DNA of 64,000 nucleotides from Syntrophomonadaceae bacterium (GCA_012522955.1 JAAYJK010000127.1:33950-97949); one strand, 5' to 3'. Shown: positions 38,825-47,796, counted from the stretch's first letter. Notes: a model not told the origin generated them from the letters alone. Program-made: numbers and translations.

Positions 38825-39279
38825 ATTTTAATGATTAAACTCCTTTCCATATTTATTAGTTTTATTTTCCTGCAAAAACCCCAGCACAACTGGTTGGAAT
38901 GCATAAATCTGTAGGATTCGTTTGATGCAACATGGTATCAACAATGTGCGAATCCCATAATTCTTTCTTATCTTACCCCGAAAAGCTATTACTTGTCACT
39001 GCACTCAAAGGGCACTGGCTCTCCAGCACACTTCCTGAATGGTTTTCCACGAAAATGGATATATACAGATTTACTCAATGCTTCTAATCGTCAAATACTT
39101 GTAGGGGCGGTCTTTGACCGCCCGTCCGGCATAGCTAAAAATTTTCATACTCGCTTATGTTCCCTAATCATGTAGGTCAAAATCTATCTTATCAAGCCCG
39201 GTCACAGATAGCGCTAGCCCCAGATAAAAGCGCCGGAAGGATTGATAAAAGTATTCGCCAGTAATCCAGTCAAGGCAAC
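38825..39279. other. intergenic region holding a dispersed repeat
   Basis: No gene. The right part contains repeat copy 2 (39099-39174). A 60-codon frame here (38993-39175) only translates the repeat. The remainder shows no structure I can name. Confidence 0.5.
39099..39174 (+). repeat. dispersed repeat, copy 2
   Basis: Reverse-complement match to 4047-4124 at roughly 80% identity by eye, including the palindromic unit at 39099-39122 (TTGTAGGGGCGGTC...). The other units in the window (40884-41037) share only the palindromic part. Confidence 0.75.
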
Positions 39280-39936
39280 TTATTCTAAAAGCTGGCTCAG
39301 TTCTTCCACACTACTTACCATATATACAGCTTGGGAGTTCAGCAGTTCTTCCCTGGAACCATAACCATAAGTTACTGCCACCGAATCAATCCCATTCAGC
39401 TTGGCTCCTTGGATATCGAATTTTCTATCTCCTACCATTAATATCTCCTGGGTCCGCAAGTGCTGGTATTGCTTCAAGACCATAGCTATGAGCCCGCTTT
39501 TGTTCATCAGACTGCCATCCAGATTGCTGCCTACTACCGGGTTAAAATACTTCAGCAAATCGAAATGATCCAGTATTTGCTGGGCATAAACACCCGGTTT
39601 GGTAGTGGCTACGGCCAAGCATCGCTGGAAATCATACAGTCTTGCCAATAATGCTGGCATCCCTGCATAAACCTGGTTCTGAAACATACCCTTTTCCACA
39701 AAATATTCCCGGTAGTACTGCACTGCTTGCCAGGCCTCTTTAGGTGTCATCTCATAAAATTCTTGAAATGAATCAATAAGAGGGGGACCAACGAAAGCAT
39801 GTAATTTAAAACGATCCTCTTCAATAATACCCATTTTCTCCAGGGCATACTGTACCGAGTTTATAATTCCAGGACCGGAATCAGTCAGAGTACCATCCAA
39901 ATCAAAAATAATAAGTTTATACTTGTTCAAAATCAT
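39280..39936 (-). CDS. HAD family hydrolase (phosphoglycolate phosphatase-like)
   Basis: Motif I IIFDLDGTLTDSGPG, motif II (AVATTKPG), motif III (NKSGLI) and motif IV MVGDRKFDIQGAK of the haloacid dehalogenase superfamily with an alpha-helical cap. About 219 residues. The open frame extends to 40017 into the upstream SDR gene, but the homologous part starts at the ATG at 39936 or the TTG at 39930; GGAGAG spacing slightly favours the TTG. Substrate unknown; the family also includes phosphoglycolate and pyrophosphate phosphatases. Confidence 0.85.
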   Translation of the reverse strand: MILNKYKLIIFDLDGTLTDSGPGIINSVQYALEKMGIIEEDRFKLHAFVGPPLIDSFQEFYEMTPKEAWQAVQYYREYFVEKGMFQNQVYAGMPALLARLYDFQRCLAVATTKPGVYAQQILDHFDLLKYFNPVVGSNLDGSLMNKSGLIAMVLKQYQHLRTQEILMVGDRKFDIQGAKLNGIDSVAVTYGYGSREELLNSQAVYMVSSVEELSQLLE

Positions 39937-39973
39937 CTCTCCATTATTATAGGCTTCCTTGGATACCTGGACC

Positions 39974-40762
39974 TTAGCCGGATTTCCAGCCCCCATCCAA
40001 GCAGAGAACTTGAGCATTTATACAGGCTGCCTGGGAAGACAATAGAAATAGGCAGGTGCTGGCGATTTCCTCCGGCTGCATCATGCGCCCGTCAGGCATC
40101 TCATTCAAGAGTACTTTTATATCTTCTTCATCCAAGTGGGAGTATATCATTTCCGTGGCTACCGGACCTGGTGCAATGGCATTCACGGTTATCCCCGATG
40201 GTCCTACTTCACTGGCCAGGGATTTGGTAAAGGCTATCAAACCTCCCTTGGATGCAGCGTAAACCGACTCATAAGATGCTCCGGAAACTCCCTGAATGGA
40301 AGCAATATTGACTATTCTTCCATAGCGTTTTCTTATCATATAAGGCAATGCTTCCCGACAACACAAAAAAGCCCCTTTAAGGTTAACATTCATAACCCGG
40401 TCCCACTCAGAAGCCGTGGTTTCCTGCACCAGAGTTCTCAGCGCCACTCCAGCATTATTTACCAGAAGTTCTACCTCGCCCAAATTATTCCTGATCTCTC
40501 TAAATAGGCGGATAACTTCTTCTTCCTGGCTGATATCTGCCTGCAGGGCTAGGGCCTGGTAACCTTGATGCTGCAGTGCTTCTACCAGACACCCGGCTTC
40601 TCTTTGCGAATGATGGTAATTTATGGCCACTGCCGCTCCTCGGGCTGCTACCGTCCTGGCTACAGCAGCACCAATTCCTCGTCCTCCCCCGGTAATAAGA
40701 CATACTTTTCCTTCCAGGCCGCTTTTGGATGGCTCCACCTCTGCACCTCCAGCTTCTGTCAT
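39974..40762 (-). CDS. short-chain dehydrogenase/reductase (FabG-like)
   Basis: NAD(P)-binding GGGRGIGAAVA near the N-terminus, NNAGVALRT, the catalytic Ser in IVNIASIQG and the YAASKGG Tyr-Lys pair, all diagnostic of classical SDRs. Closest in pattern to 3-oxoacyl-ACP reductase, but with a 3' end (CLDGGWKSG) common to many SDRs. I use the ATG at 40762, five bases after GGAG. 262 residues. No fatty-acid gene is beside it, so the substrate is open. Confidence 0.88.
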   Translation of the reverse strand: MTEAGGAEVEPSKSGLEGKVCLITGGGRGIGAAVARTVAARGAAVAINYHHSQREAGCLVEALQHQGYQALALQADISQEEEVIRLFREIRNNLGEVELLVNNAGVALRTLVQETTASEWDRVMNVNLKGAFLCCREALPYMIRKRYGRIVNIASIQGVSGASYESVYAASKGGLIAFTKSLASEVGPSGITVNAIAPGPVATEMIYSHLDEEDIKVLLNEMPDGRMMQPEEIASTCLFLLSSQAACINAQVLCLDGGWKSG

Positions 40763-41131
40763 ACTGCTCCAATAACTATTTACCCTGGTCATTATTATAG
40801 TATATACTGAGCCCGAATACACACCTGCCCCACCCTAATTAATAAAAAGGAAAGGAGACTATGGGTGTCAGTGCAGCACAACTGGCGGTCGAAGACCGCC
40901 CCTACAATTGGGTTATACTGCATGTCATCAATAATAATATAGGTACACACGCATACGGGCGACCACAGGTCGCCCCTACAAACCCGCAATGCAAAGCATG
41001 GATCGCCAACTAGCGATGTAGGGGCGACCTCGCCCGCATGTCCTAGCCGGTATATGGGTAGCTTCCAACCGTATTAATTCACAGATGCCCCCGCCGATTA
41101 AACTTATCTTTGTACATCTATAAAAGCTCCC
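40763..41131. other. intergenic region rich in REP-like units
   Basis: Contains three palindromic units of the GTAGGGGCG family: 40884-40907, 40957-40981 and a shortened one at 41018-41037. The open frame at 40795-40989 (minus) is made of these repeats and is rejected as a gene. Confidence 0.6.
40884..41037. repeat. cluster of three REP-like palindromes
   Basis: Unit 1 (40884-40907) is GGCGGTCGAAGACCGCCCC plus TACAA. Unit 2 (40957-40981) is GGGCGACCACAGGTCGCCCC plus TACAA. Unit 3 (41018-41037) is in reverse orientation and shortened (TGTAGGGGCGACCTCGCCCG). Different stem bases with paired changes show that the hairpin, not the exact sequence, is kept. Confidence 0.75.
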
Positions 41132-41165
41132 AAAATAAAACTTCGGCAGTATATAACTGCCGAAG
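41132..41165 (-). terminator. terminator of the small RNA candidate
   Basis: CTTCGGCAGT (minus strand, from 41165) pairs perfectly with ACTGCCGAAG over a 5-base loop and is followed by TTTTATTTT. No protein gene on this strand ends nearby, which is why an RNA gene is proposed. Confidence 0.8.
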
Positions 41166-41342
41166 ACTAATTAGCTCTATTAATAGCTCAGGTGGCGGAG
41201 TAGATCACAAGACTCATCCCGACAAAAAAGGAATATTCTATCAACCGCTCTCAACAACCCAACTATTATCCATAAAAGAAGAATATATAAGTCTATGGTA
41301 AACAGTGAAAAAGTATAATCAACCAGTTTTTCTCCGCCACCT
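41132..41342 (-). ncRNA. candidate small structured RNA with own promoter and terminator
   Basis: On the minus strand a sigma-A promoter ends at 41350, and the presumed first base is A at 41342. The first 11 bases (AGGTGGCGGAG) pair perfectly with 41190-41200 near the other end. Nested inside are an AGACT/AGTCT helix (41290-41294 with 41210-41214) and an AGAATAT/ATATTCT helix (41280-41286 with 41233-41239), giving a rod. A 10-bp terminator hairpin (41141-41165) with TTTTATTTT follows. No open frame is present. A 6S-type RNA is one possibility; I cannot confirm it. Confidence 0.6.
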
Positions 41343-41349
41343 ATATAAT

Positions 41350-41378
41350 ATTATACCTGGGCTTATGAGTGACAGCAA
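41350..41378 (-). promoter_or_regulatory. sigma-A promoter of the small RNA candidate
   Basis: Minus-strand TTGCTG (41373-41378) and a perfect TATAAT (41350-41355) with a 17-base spacer. The predicted start at 41342 coincides with the first base of the closing helix. Confidence 0.7.
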
Positions 41379-41997
41379 CAAGAAGATTTTGGTTAATATC
41401 ATATAAGTTCTGGCGCCCTATTTTATCGGGCCGAATGCTTCCTAAAAATACAATTATATGAGAATTTTGCCAATATTCACAATACAACATCTTGACAAAG
41501 ATGGCTTGGTTTCATACAATGAAAACATCTTGGTGACTTTTGTTAGCAGGATATTCGATCCTCTTGAGTCATAAACCTACTATTAACTAGAGTTGAACCG
41601 ACCTATAGTAGCTGAAAATTTACATAGGTTTTCCGAATATTTTTAAAATCCATAGAATAATGATTAATACGTTAAAAACCCAACTTTTTTAATCAGCAGT
41701 AAGGCCGGAATATTTTTCCTAGCAATTTCTGGTTATCCATTCTAGTATATTCACATCAAGTAGCAGTATGCCTTGCATCATTACATCATTCTAAATACTA
41801 TTTTCTAGCCTGACAATTTCTATAACAGTTTTTAAGGATTCTGTCTCTAACTCTAAACTACGAACTACGGCTTTCGAGTTCCAATAGATCAATCTTGGAA
41901 TTCGATGCAAATATATGGTAAGGGGGTGTACAAATAGTATAATAATATCCCTTTAAAAAGATAGATAAGAGTTCAAAAGAGAAAAGGAGGAGTTAAA
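41379..41997. other. intergenic region before the YaaH gene
   Basis: AT-rich, with no credible gene. A TATAAT at 41938-41943 may belong to a promoter for the transporter gene, although a matching -35 box is not clear. Nothing else stands out. Confidence 0.4.
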
Positions 41998-42612
41998 ATG
42001 TCTGGACATGGAAGTGGTTGGGGAAATCCTGCCCCCGCGGGTTTGCTTGCTCTGGCGGTAGCCTGTTTTACCTTTTATGCACTTTTGGGTGGTAAAGTTG
42101 AACATACCGCTATTCCCTTACTAGGATGTTGGTTATTAGGTGGTGCTTTGGTACAATTCACGGTTGCTGTAATCGAACTTATGGAAGGTGCCACCACCGG
42201 TGGTAACGTTTTCCTGTTTTTCTCAGCTTTCTTTATGCTGACTGGTGGTCTTGAATTTATTTTTAAATATCTGGTTATTGCCAATGGCTGGCCAGCACTT
42301 GATGCTCGTATAGACGGATTTGCTTGGTGTGCTTTATGGTTCGGTCTGTGGATGTGGACTCCCGCATATTTCAAGTCACCTATGACCCTCCTGCTAGCAG
42401 TTCTTTGCCTAGACGTGGCAGTTCCCATAGTAGCGCTGCAAGATTTGGGAGCCATAGGCCATGATTATGCCGGCGTTGCTGGAAACTTCCTGGGTCTGGC
42501 TGGAATCTTTGGTATTTACACAGCGGCGGCTATAGTTCTGAATACTGAGTACGGTAAAGCCGTTCTGCCTATGCCCGGTGGTTTTATTAGACCCAAAAAT
42601 ATAGGAGCATAG
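41998..42612 (+). CDS. acetate uptake transporter, GPR1/FUN34/YaaH (SatP) family
   Basis: Six-helix membrane protein of 204 residues. The family motif NPAPAGLLALA lies at residues 9-19, followed by helices around AIPLLGCWLLGGALVQFTVAVIELMEG, FLFFSAFFMLTGGLEF and a C-terminal PGGFIRP. AAGGAGGAG stands before the ATG. Monocistronic with a strong terminator. A role in acetate or succinate movement fits a syntrophic acid metaboliser but is inferred. Confidence 0.92.
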   Translation: MSGHGSGWGNPAPAGLLALAVACFTFYALLGGKVEHTAIPLLGCWLLGGALVQFTVAVIELMEGATTGGNVFLFFSAFFMLTGGLEFIFKYLVIANGWPALDARIDGFAWCALWFGLWMWTPAYFKSPMTLLLAVLCLDVAVPIVALQDLGAIGHDYAGVAGNFLGLAGIFGIYTAAAIVLNTEYGKAVLPMPGGFIRPKNIGA

Positions 42613-42685
42613 GCCATTATATAAATGGGTTATATTCCCTTGGAAATAGTATAAGTATCTTAATAAGATACTTAAATTGATTAGA

Positions 42686-42723
42686 AAAAATTAAGTGGGT
42701 GGAAAAAAACCCACTTAATTTTT
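42686..42723 (+). terminator. intrinsic terminator of the YaaH gene
   Basis: Perfect 15-bp stem (42686-42700 with 42709-42723), GGAAAAAA loop, T-rich end. A smaller AAGTATCTT/AAGATACTT dyad precedes it at 42653-42673. Confidence 0.85.
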
Positions 42724-43056
42724 GATTTAATACCTGTATTGTCTAAGCAAAGTGATTATCTCTAATTCGTTCATAGACGGCGAACTTTCTTCTTGGCAAG
42801 AAGGTTTATTTTTGACTGGGCTCAAGTCTATAATAAATTTATAATCGATCATATCTGAAGCATATTAAAGTTTATATGATAAAATTAGGTATTATAAAGG
42901 TCCAAGGATATGGCCCGAGAATTGCTTAGATATTACTGAGGAGTATCTGGAATAACGAAAGCAGCAGAGGCCTTTTATCCAATGTTGGAAAAATTAGATC
43001 TCTTAAACTTTAATAAATGGTATTCTAACCCTACTTATTATTTAGGAGGCGATGTC
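42724..43056. other. intergenic region before the nitroreductase gene
   Basis: No gene. A CTTCTTGGCAAGAAG palindrome lies at 42789-42803 and could be an operator. In-frame codons upstream of the nitroreductase ATG (42982-43056) are not family-like. Confidence 0.4.
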
Positions 43057-43722
43057 ATGAACGTTATTGATGCTCTTAACTCAAGGTACACCTGCCGTGC
43101 ATTCAAGCAGGACAGGGTAGCAATGGATACGGTAATAAAAATCTTAGACGCGGCTAACCGTACTCCATCTTGGGGAAATACCCAACCCTGGAACATCTAT
43201 GTAGTAGCAGGGGATGTGCTGGAAGAACTGAGGAATGGTTCCCTGGAACGTTTTTCCCAGAAGATTGTAGGAAAACCAGACCTTCCAGTCCCCCAGGAAT
43301 GGCCGGAAGCCCTCAAGCAGCGTTATGTTACTGTAGGCAAAGAACGTTATGACCTTCTCGGCCAGGAGTTGGAACAGGATGCTATCATCAACACGGTTCA
43401 GGACAGAAATTACCGATTCTTTGACGCACCGGTGGTGGTTTATATATGCATGGACAGGAATTTGACTGCCTATTCCATGTTTGATCTAGGTGCCCTTAGT
43501 CAGAGTATAATGCTGGCCGCTCAAGAATATGGCCTGGAGACTGCACCTGCCATCATGCTGGTGCAATATCCAGATCTGATTCGCCGAGCCTTGGCCATCC
43601 CTGAAGAGCAGGCTATTGTTCTGGGAATAGCACTAGGATACGGCGACTCTTCCAGTATTCACAACCAGCATAGAACTGCCCGCAGGCCTATTCAGGAAGT
43701 CTCAACCTTAAAAGGTTTTTAA
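43057..43722 (+). CDS. nitroreductase family protein
   Basis: FMN-dependent oxidoreductase. NSRYTCRAFKQDRV near the N-terminus, the RTPSWGNTQPWNIYV flavin-binding segment and the C-terminal VLGIALGYGD are typical. 221 residues from the ATG at 43057, chosen for AGGAGG 6 bases upstream. Substrate unknown. Confidence 0.9.
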   Translation: MNVIDALNSRYTCRAFKQDRVAMDTVIKILDAANRTPSWGNTQPWNIYVVAGDVLEELRNGSLERFSQKIVGKPDLPVPQEWPEALKQRYVTVGKERYDLLGQELEQDAIINTVQDRNYRFFDAPVVVYICMDRNLTAYSMFDLGALSQSIMLAAQEYGLETAPAIMLVQYPDLIRRALAIPEEQAIVLGIALGYGDSSSIHNQHRTARRPIQEVSTLKGF

Positions 43723-43725
43723 AAA

Positions 43726-43764
43726 AAGTGGTATGGGAGTCTGGATGCAGACTCCCTACCACTT
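43726..43764 (+). terminator. intrinsic terminator of the nitroreductase gene
   Basis: AAGTGGTATGGGAGTCTG pairs with CAGACTCCCTACCACTT apart from one bulged T; loop GATG; followed by a short T-rich tract. Confidence 0.75.
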
Positions 43765-43882
43765 CTAATTTAACAGCTGGTATACAGCAATTCCTATCTA
43801 TATACTTCTTATATATATCATACAGATCTTGAAGATCGCTGTGACTTACTAAGTATGCAACTCCATCTATTATAAAACTGAC

Positions 43883-45037
43883 TTACAATTGTTTAACAGC
43901 TAATTCATCTACTGCCCTGATGGCTAATTCAATATCTTCCTCTCGGTTAAAATAACCTAGACTGAGCCTGCAGGCTCCAGTTTCATAAGTTCCTATGGTT
44001 TGATGGGCTAAAGGGGCGCAATGAAGCCCGGAGCGGCTTACTATGCCATAATAGTGATCCAAGCTCATACTCAGTTCCCCACAATCCATCCCTTTAATGT
44101 TAAAAGATATTACCGCCGTTTTCCGGTCGATGTCAACAGGTCCATAAAGCTCTACTTGGGGAATGGACTGAAGTCCATTCATAAGCATCCGAGATAATCG
44201 CTGTTCATGCTTATGAATCTTCTCTATTCCTTCTTGTTTAATATAATTAACCCCGGCTAATAGTCCAGCTATTCCCGGAGTGTTATGGGTTCCACTTTCC
44301 AACAGGTCGGGCATAAAAGTCGGATGTTCCAGGTTTTCCGAAAGGGACCCGGTGCCACCCTGCTTTAAAGACTTAATGGCCAATCCGGGCTGGACGTAAA
44401 TACCACCCGTTCCCTGAGGTCCCAGCAATCCTTTATGACCCGTGAAAGTAAGCACATCTATATACTGCTTTTCCACATCTATAGGTATTACTCCTGCGGT
44501 CTGGGCTGCATCCACAACCAATAGCAGTTCATGTTCTCGAGCTATTTTACCTATCTCCGCTATGGGCATTATGGTGCCGGTTAGATTGGACGCATGCAAA
44601 ACACATATCATCTTGCTATTGGGACGTATGGCTTTTCTCACCTCATTAGGATCCATACTGCCGTCCCCGGCACATGGTGCCATGGTCCATTCTATACCGA
44701 AGCATTGCTGCATGGCATGCAGTGGCCTGGCTACTGCATTGTGTTCCATACTGCTGCTTATAACATGGTCACCCGGGTTGAGCAAACCTTTCAAGGCTAT
44801 GTTTATAGCTTCGGTGATATTGAAGGTAAATGCTATATGCGAACTATCAGCAATATTAAATAGATCAGCCAGAGCCTCCCGACAATCCATCAAGATAGAT
44901 CCAGCCTGCAAAGTTGCTTTATTGCTACCCCTGCCCGGGTTTCCCCCCAAATTTCTACCAAAGTAATCAACCGCCTGGTAAACCTCCTCTGGCTTGGGAA
45001 AAGTAGTGGCGGCATTATCCATATAAACAGTCCGCAT
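43883..45037 (-). CDS. class V aminotransferase (cysteine desulfurase/selenocysteine lyase-like)
   Basis: PLP enzyme of 384 residues. The start MDNAATTFPKPEEVY, the PLP-binding lysine in FTGHKGLLGPQGTGG and a C-terminal active-site cysteine in SRSGLHCAPLAHQ mark the branch that acts on cysteine or selenocysteine. It follows yedF by 11 bases. In other genomes this pair occurs with selenophosphate synthase, so a selenium-supply role is likely but inferred. Confidence 0.9.
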   Translation of the reverse strand: MRTVYMDNAATTFPKPEEVYQAVDYFGRNLGGNPGRGSNKATLQAGSILMDCREALADLFNIADSSHIAFTFNITEAINIALKGLLNPGDHVISSSMEHNAVARPLHAMQQCFGIEWTMAPCAGDGSMDPNEVRKAIRPNSKMICVLHASNLTGTIMPIAEIGKIAREHELLLVVDAAQTAGVIPIDVEKQYIDVLTFTGHKGLLGPQGTGGIYVQPGLAIKSLKQGGTGSLSENLEHPTFMPDLLESGTHNTPGIAGLLAGVNYIKQEGIEKIHKHEQRLSRMLMNGLQSIPQVELYGPVDIDRKTAVISFNIKGMDCGELSMSLDHYYGIVSRSGLHCAPLAHQTIGTYETGACRLSLGYFNREEDIELAIRAVDELAVKQL

Positions 45038-45048
45038 ATTATCCTCCT

Positions 45049-45636
45049 CTAAATGGTAATGGTCTTGACGGCTCCAGCCATGGTCTCAACTGCTGTGTAC
45101 ATGTTGGTAATTTTACCGCTGGCCAGTTTATCAGTTTTTTGATAATAATCCAAACAGGTGCCGCAGGATAAGACTTCTACCCCAATCTTTTCCAGGTTTC
45201 TAATCTGTTCTAAAACCGGTGAATCTTCCAGGGTCAGATAAATTCCTTTATTCATAAATATTATAGATTTTAGATTTGATTCCAATTCGTTCAGAGTATA
45301 AAGAAATCCCTTCATTAGAACTTCACCGAGCTCTTGCTCTCCTTCTCCGAATAGATTACTCTTGACTAATATAACCAAATCTCCCGAAACCGATGATGGG
45401 TTCTCTTGGGATTTTGCAGTTTTTGACATATGAATATGGAATTCGCCTGCTATTTCCTCTATCCTATACACATAACCCTGGCTTTGGGCTAACCTCTGCA
45501 CGTTTTCCCGAGCCACCTCTCTATCCACTATGGTAGTTAGGTGATCAGCTGTCTCTCCTTCTTCCATGGCTCTTTTGGTTAAAATGACCGGCTGTGGACA
45601 ATCTAGACCACGAGCATCAACAATTTTACTCACCAA
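45049..45636 (-). CDS. yedF: YedF family protein: TusA-like domain fused to DsrE-like domain
   Basis: Residues 1-70 are a TusA-like sulfur-carrier domain with the active cysteine in DARGLDCPQPVI (Cys13). The C-terminal half (GDLVILVKSNLFGEGEQELG ... LSCGTCLDYYQK) is DsrE-like with a CxxC pair. 195 residues. It is first in a two-gene unit with the aminotransferase above. Family members are tied to sulfur or selenium transfer. Confidence 0.9.
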   Translation of the reverse strand: MVSKIVDARGLDCPQPVILTKRAMEEGETADHLTTIVDREVARENVQRLAQSQGYVYRIEEIAGEFHIHMSKTAKSQENPSSVSGDLVILVKSNLFGEGEQELGEVLMKGFLYTLNELESNLKSIIFMNKGIYLTLEDSPVLEQIRNLEKIGVEVLSCGTCLDYYQKTDKLASGKITNMYTAVETMAGAVKTITI

Positions 45637-46048
45637 TGATCCATCCTTTCTGCTGACTTTATCATTATTGAGAATTTTGCATGATTGAAAAGTTCTATTA
45701 TGGCAAAAAACAGAGCATGAAACAAGATCATGCCTATTAACAATATATCATTTATACAGTCATATTAGAAATAACTTTTGGTTATAATTCTTCGGCTGCT
45801 GGCCTTTGTGGCCCCAGCTAGGGAAGATTAATAAGCTGACTTGTCAATACTACAATATAAGCTTATATTGTAGTATTTAATAACGATAATAATATAATTG
45901 TGATCTAACTACCAACTGCTTAATGAAAATTCCTCCAATTAAGTCTTATATGATGTTACAATCAATATGCAGCAATCTTTACTGCTTTAGTTCCATATTC
46001 ATCAAAAAGAAGACAATTAAGATTAAGAATTAGCTGAGGAATAATTCC
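45637..46048. other. divergent regulatory region of yedF and the MOT1-like gene
   Basis: Holds an imperfect GC-rich hairpin near 45788-45827 (CTGGCC/GGCCCCAG core) without a U-tract, and the perfect palindrome at 45846-45877. No open frame. Both dyads could be regulatory for the plus-strand transporter. Confidence 0.5.
45846..45877. promoter_or_regulatory. perfect 32-bp palindrome, possible operator
   Basis: AATACTACAATATAAG is followed immediately by its reverse complement, with no spacer. It lies about 170 bases before the MOT1-like gene. The bare twofold symmetry suggests a repressor or activator dimer site; no long U-tract follows, so a terminator is less likely. Confidence 0.5.
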
Positions 46049-47164
46049 ATGAATGCCAAGCTAAGCCATATTAAAGGAGATATTGCCGGTTCTATTGGAG
46101 ACCTGGGGACATTCTTGCCCTATATAATCGGTGTGATAACTATCGGGGGTATGAATGCTACCGCTGTTCTTTTTACCTTTGGGCTAATGTACATTTTTAC
46201 CGGTTATTTTTATCGAGTTCCTATACCGGTACAACCTATGAAGGTCATCGGGGCAGTGGTTCTAGTCAATGGCCTAACTACAGGTGAAATAGCAGCCTCG
46301 GGGATTTTGATGGGCCTGGCCTTGTTACTACTGGCCTTAACTGGATTGGCCGATAAACTGGCCCGTTTAACTCCATTCAGCGTAACCGCCGGGATACAGG
46401 CCGGCCTGGGCATTAGCCTAGCCTTGCTGGGAATCAATTTCATTAGTGCCGAACCCTTATTGGGAATAGCTATTCTGCTCTTTATGTTTTTCCTGCTGGG
46501 TAATCCCCGTATTCCTGCCGCCCTCTTGGCCTTGCTGGGTGGAACTTTGCTAAGTCTAATGATACATCCTGAACTCCGTGGTCCGGTTTTGCATCTGGGC
46601 TTTAATTGGCCTCAGCTGGTGTGGCCCCAATGGCAGGATTTTTACCGAGGCTTTACTTTGGGATTTTTACCCCAGTTTCCCTTGACTCTTACCAATTCCA
46701 TTCTGGTTACTGCGGCCCTGGCTAAAGAACTATATTCAGATAAAGCAGTTAAAGTAAACGAAAAAAATCTCTGTTTCACCCTGGGTATAGGCAATCTGCT
46801 CAGCATGCCTCTGGGCGGCTTTCTGGTCTGTCATGGAAGCGGAGGATTGGCAGCCCATCACCGTTTTGGCGCCAGAACCGGGCTATCAGTAATAATATTG
46901 GGAGTGTTTTTACTATTAACAGCTATCATCCTTGGCCCATCCAGTGTTGAACTGCTGGAGTTAGTTCCTCAGGCAGTATTGGGTCCTTTGCTTTTTTATA
47001 GTGGAATTGACCTGGCAGTAAATATCAAAGGGCTGGAAAGCAGAAATAATATCTATACTTTTGCAGTGGTGCTTATTATCAGTATTGCAGTTAATCCCGG
47101 ACTAGGCTTCCTGGTAGGAGTTCCTTTGATCTATGTACTTAATAAAGGACTGGTTAGGCTATGA
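46049..47164 (+). CDS. putative molybdate/sulfate transporter (MOT1-like, SulP-related)
   Basis: Eleven or so helices in 371 residues. GDLGTFLPYIIGV near the start, the VPIPVQPMKVIGAVVL motif, and later PMGGFLVCHGSGGLAAHHRFGARTG correspond to the MOT1-like group of the SulP superfamily. No STAS domain. The gene overlaps the plsY homologue by 4 bases. The anion is not decided by sequence; molybdate is plausible beside sulfur/selenium genes. Confidence 0.85.
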   Translation: MNAKLSHIKGDIAGSIGDLGTFLPYIIGVITIGGMNATAVLFTFGLMYIFTGYFYRVPIPVQPMKVIGAVVLVNGLTTGEIAASGILMGLALLLLALTGLADKLARLTPFSVTAGIQAGLGISLALLGINFISAEPLLGIAILLFMFFLLGNPRIPAALLALLGGTLLSLMIHPELRGPVLHLGFNWPQLVWPQWQDFYRGFTLGFLPQFPLTLTNSILVTAALAKELYSDKAVKVNEKNLCFTLGIGNLLSMPLGGFLVCHGSGGLAAHHRFGARTGLSVIILGVFLLLTAIILGPSSVELLELVPQAVLGPLLFYSGIDLAVNIKGLESRNNIYTFAVVLIISIAVNPGLGFLVGVPLIYVLNKGLVRL

Positions 47165-47718
47165 GTAGTATAAGCCTATATCTAATCATCATGGTGCTAA
47201 GCTATTTATTGGGCAGCATTCCCAGCGCCTATTTGCTTGGCCGAATATATGGGATTGATATGCGCCAGGCCGGCAGCGGCAATATTGGAACTATGAATAC
47301 CCGTGCTACCTTAGGCTGGAAACCGGCTGTGCTGGTTTTGGTTTTAGACTTGGCCAAGGGAATGCTGGCCGTATATATGGCCAGCATAGCAGGCGCCAAC
47401 TTGATGCTAGCTGGAAGTATGGCGGTATTGGGTCATATATACCCGCTATGGCTCAATTTTCGGGGAGGTAAAGGCTTGGCCACTGGAGCCGGAGCTTTAA
47501 TAGCCGGAGCTTGCCCTCTAAGCGTGGTAGTTTTTTTGCTCTTTACCCTGATTAGCTATCCGCTGCTAAAACAGATAAATTTAAGCAGCATACTGTCAAC
47601 TATAGCTACTGTCATTGCTTCCATCATATTATATGGTTGTGATGCTTTTCTAATCCTCCTTGGCCTGATAATAATATTTAAGCACCTAAGTGTACTAAAA
47701 CCTGATCTGCCCAAATGA
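47161..47718 (+). CDS. glycerol-3-phosphate acyltransferase PlsY-like
   Basis: Five-helix membrane protein, 185 residues. The three loop motifs are recognisable: SIPSAYLLGRIYGIDMRQAGSGNIGTMN, AVLGHIYPLWLNFRGGKGLATGAG and a shorter third. PlsY uses acyl-phosphate to make lysophosphatidate. Translation is linked to the anion transporter gene by an ATGA overlap, an odd pairing. The C-terminal part ends in VLKPDLPK and is short of the last motif, so a paralogue of PlsY rather than the main enzyme is possible. Confidence 0.85.
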   Translation: MSSISLYLIIMVLSYLLGSIPSAYLLGRIYGIDMRQAGSGNIGTMNTRATLGWKPAVLVLVLDLAKGMLAVYMASIAGANLMLAGSMAVLGHIYPLWLNFRGGKGLATGAGALIAGACPLSVVVFLLFTLISYPLLKQINLSSILSTIATVIASIILYGCDAFLILLGLIIIFKHLSVLKPDLPK

Positions 47719-47796
47719 AAGTGCCTAATTCTTACCCATAACCCTTATAATTCTTAGCTAGCATGCACAACTTAAGCTTACAAAGGAGCAACTGAC

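Noticed and set aside
38993..39175. 60-codon open frame on the plus strand
   Set aside because: Translates dispersed repeat copy 2 only.
40795..40989. 64-codon open frame on the minus strand
   Set aside because: It consists of the REP-like palindromes and has no protein character.
42724..43056. Upstream extension of the nitroreductase from 42982
   Set aside because: AGGAGG sits just before the ATG at 43057, and the extension is not family-like.
45788..45827. GC-rich hairpin as a terminator
   Set aside because: No U-tract on either strand and no gene ends nearby.
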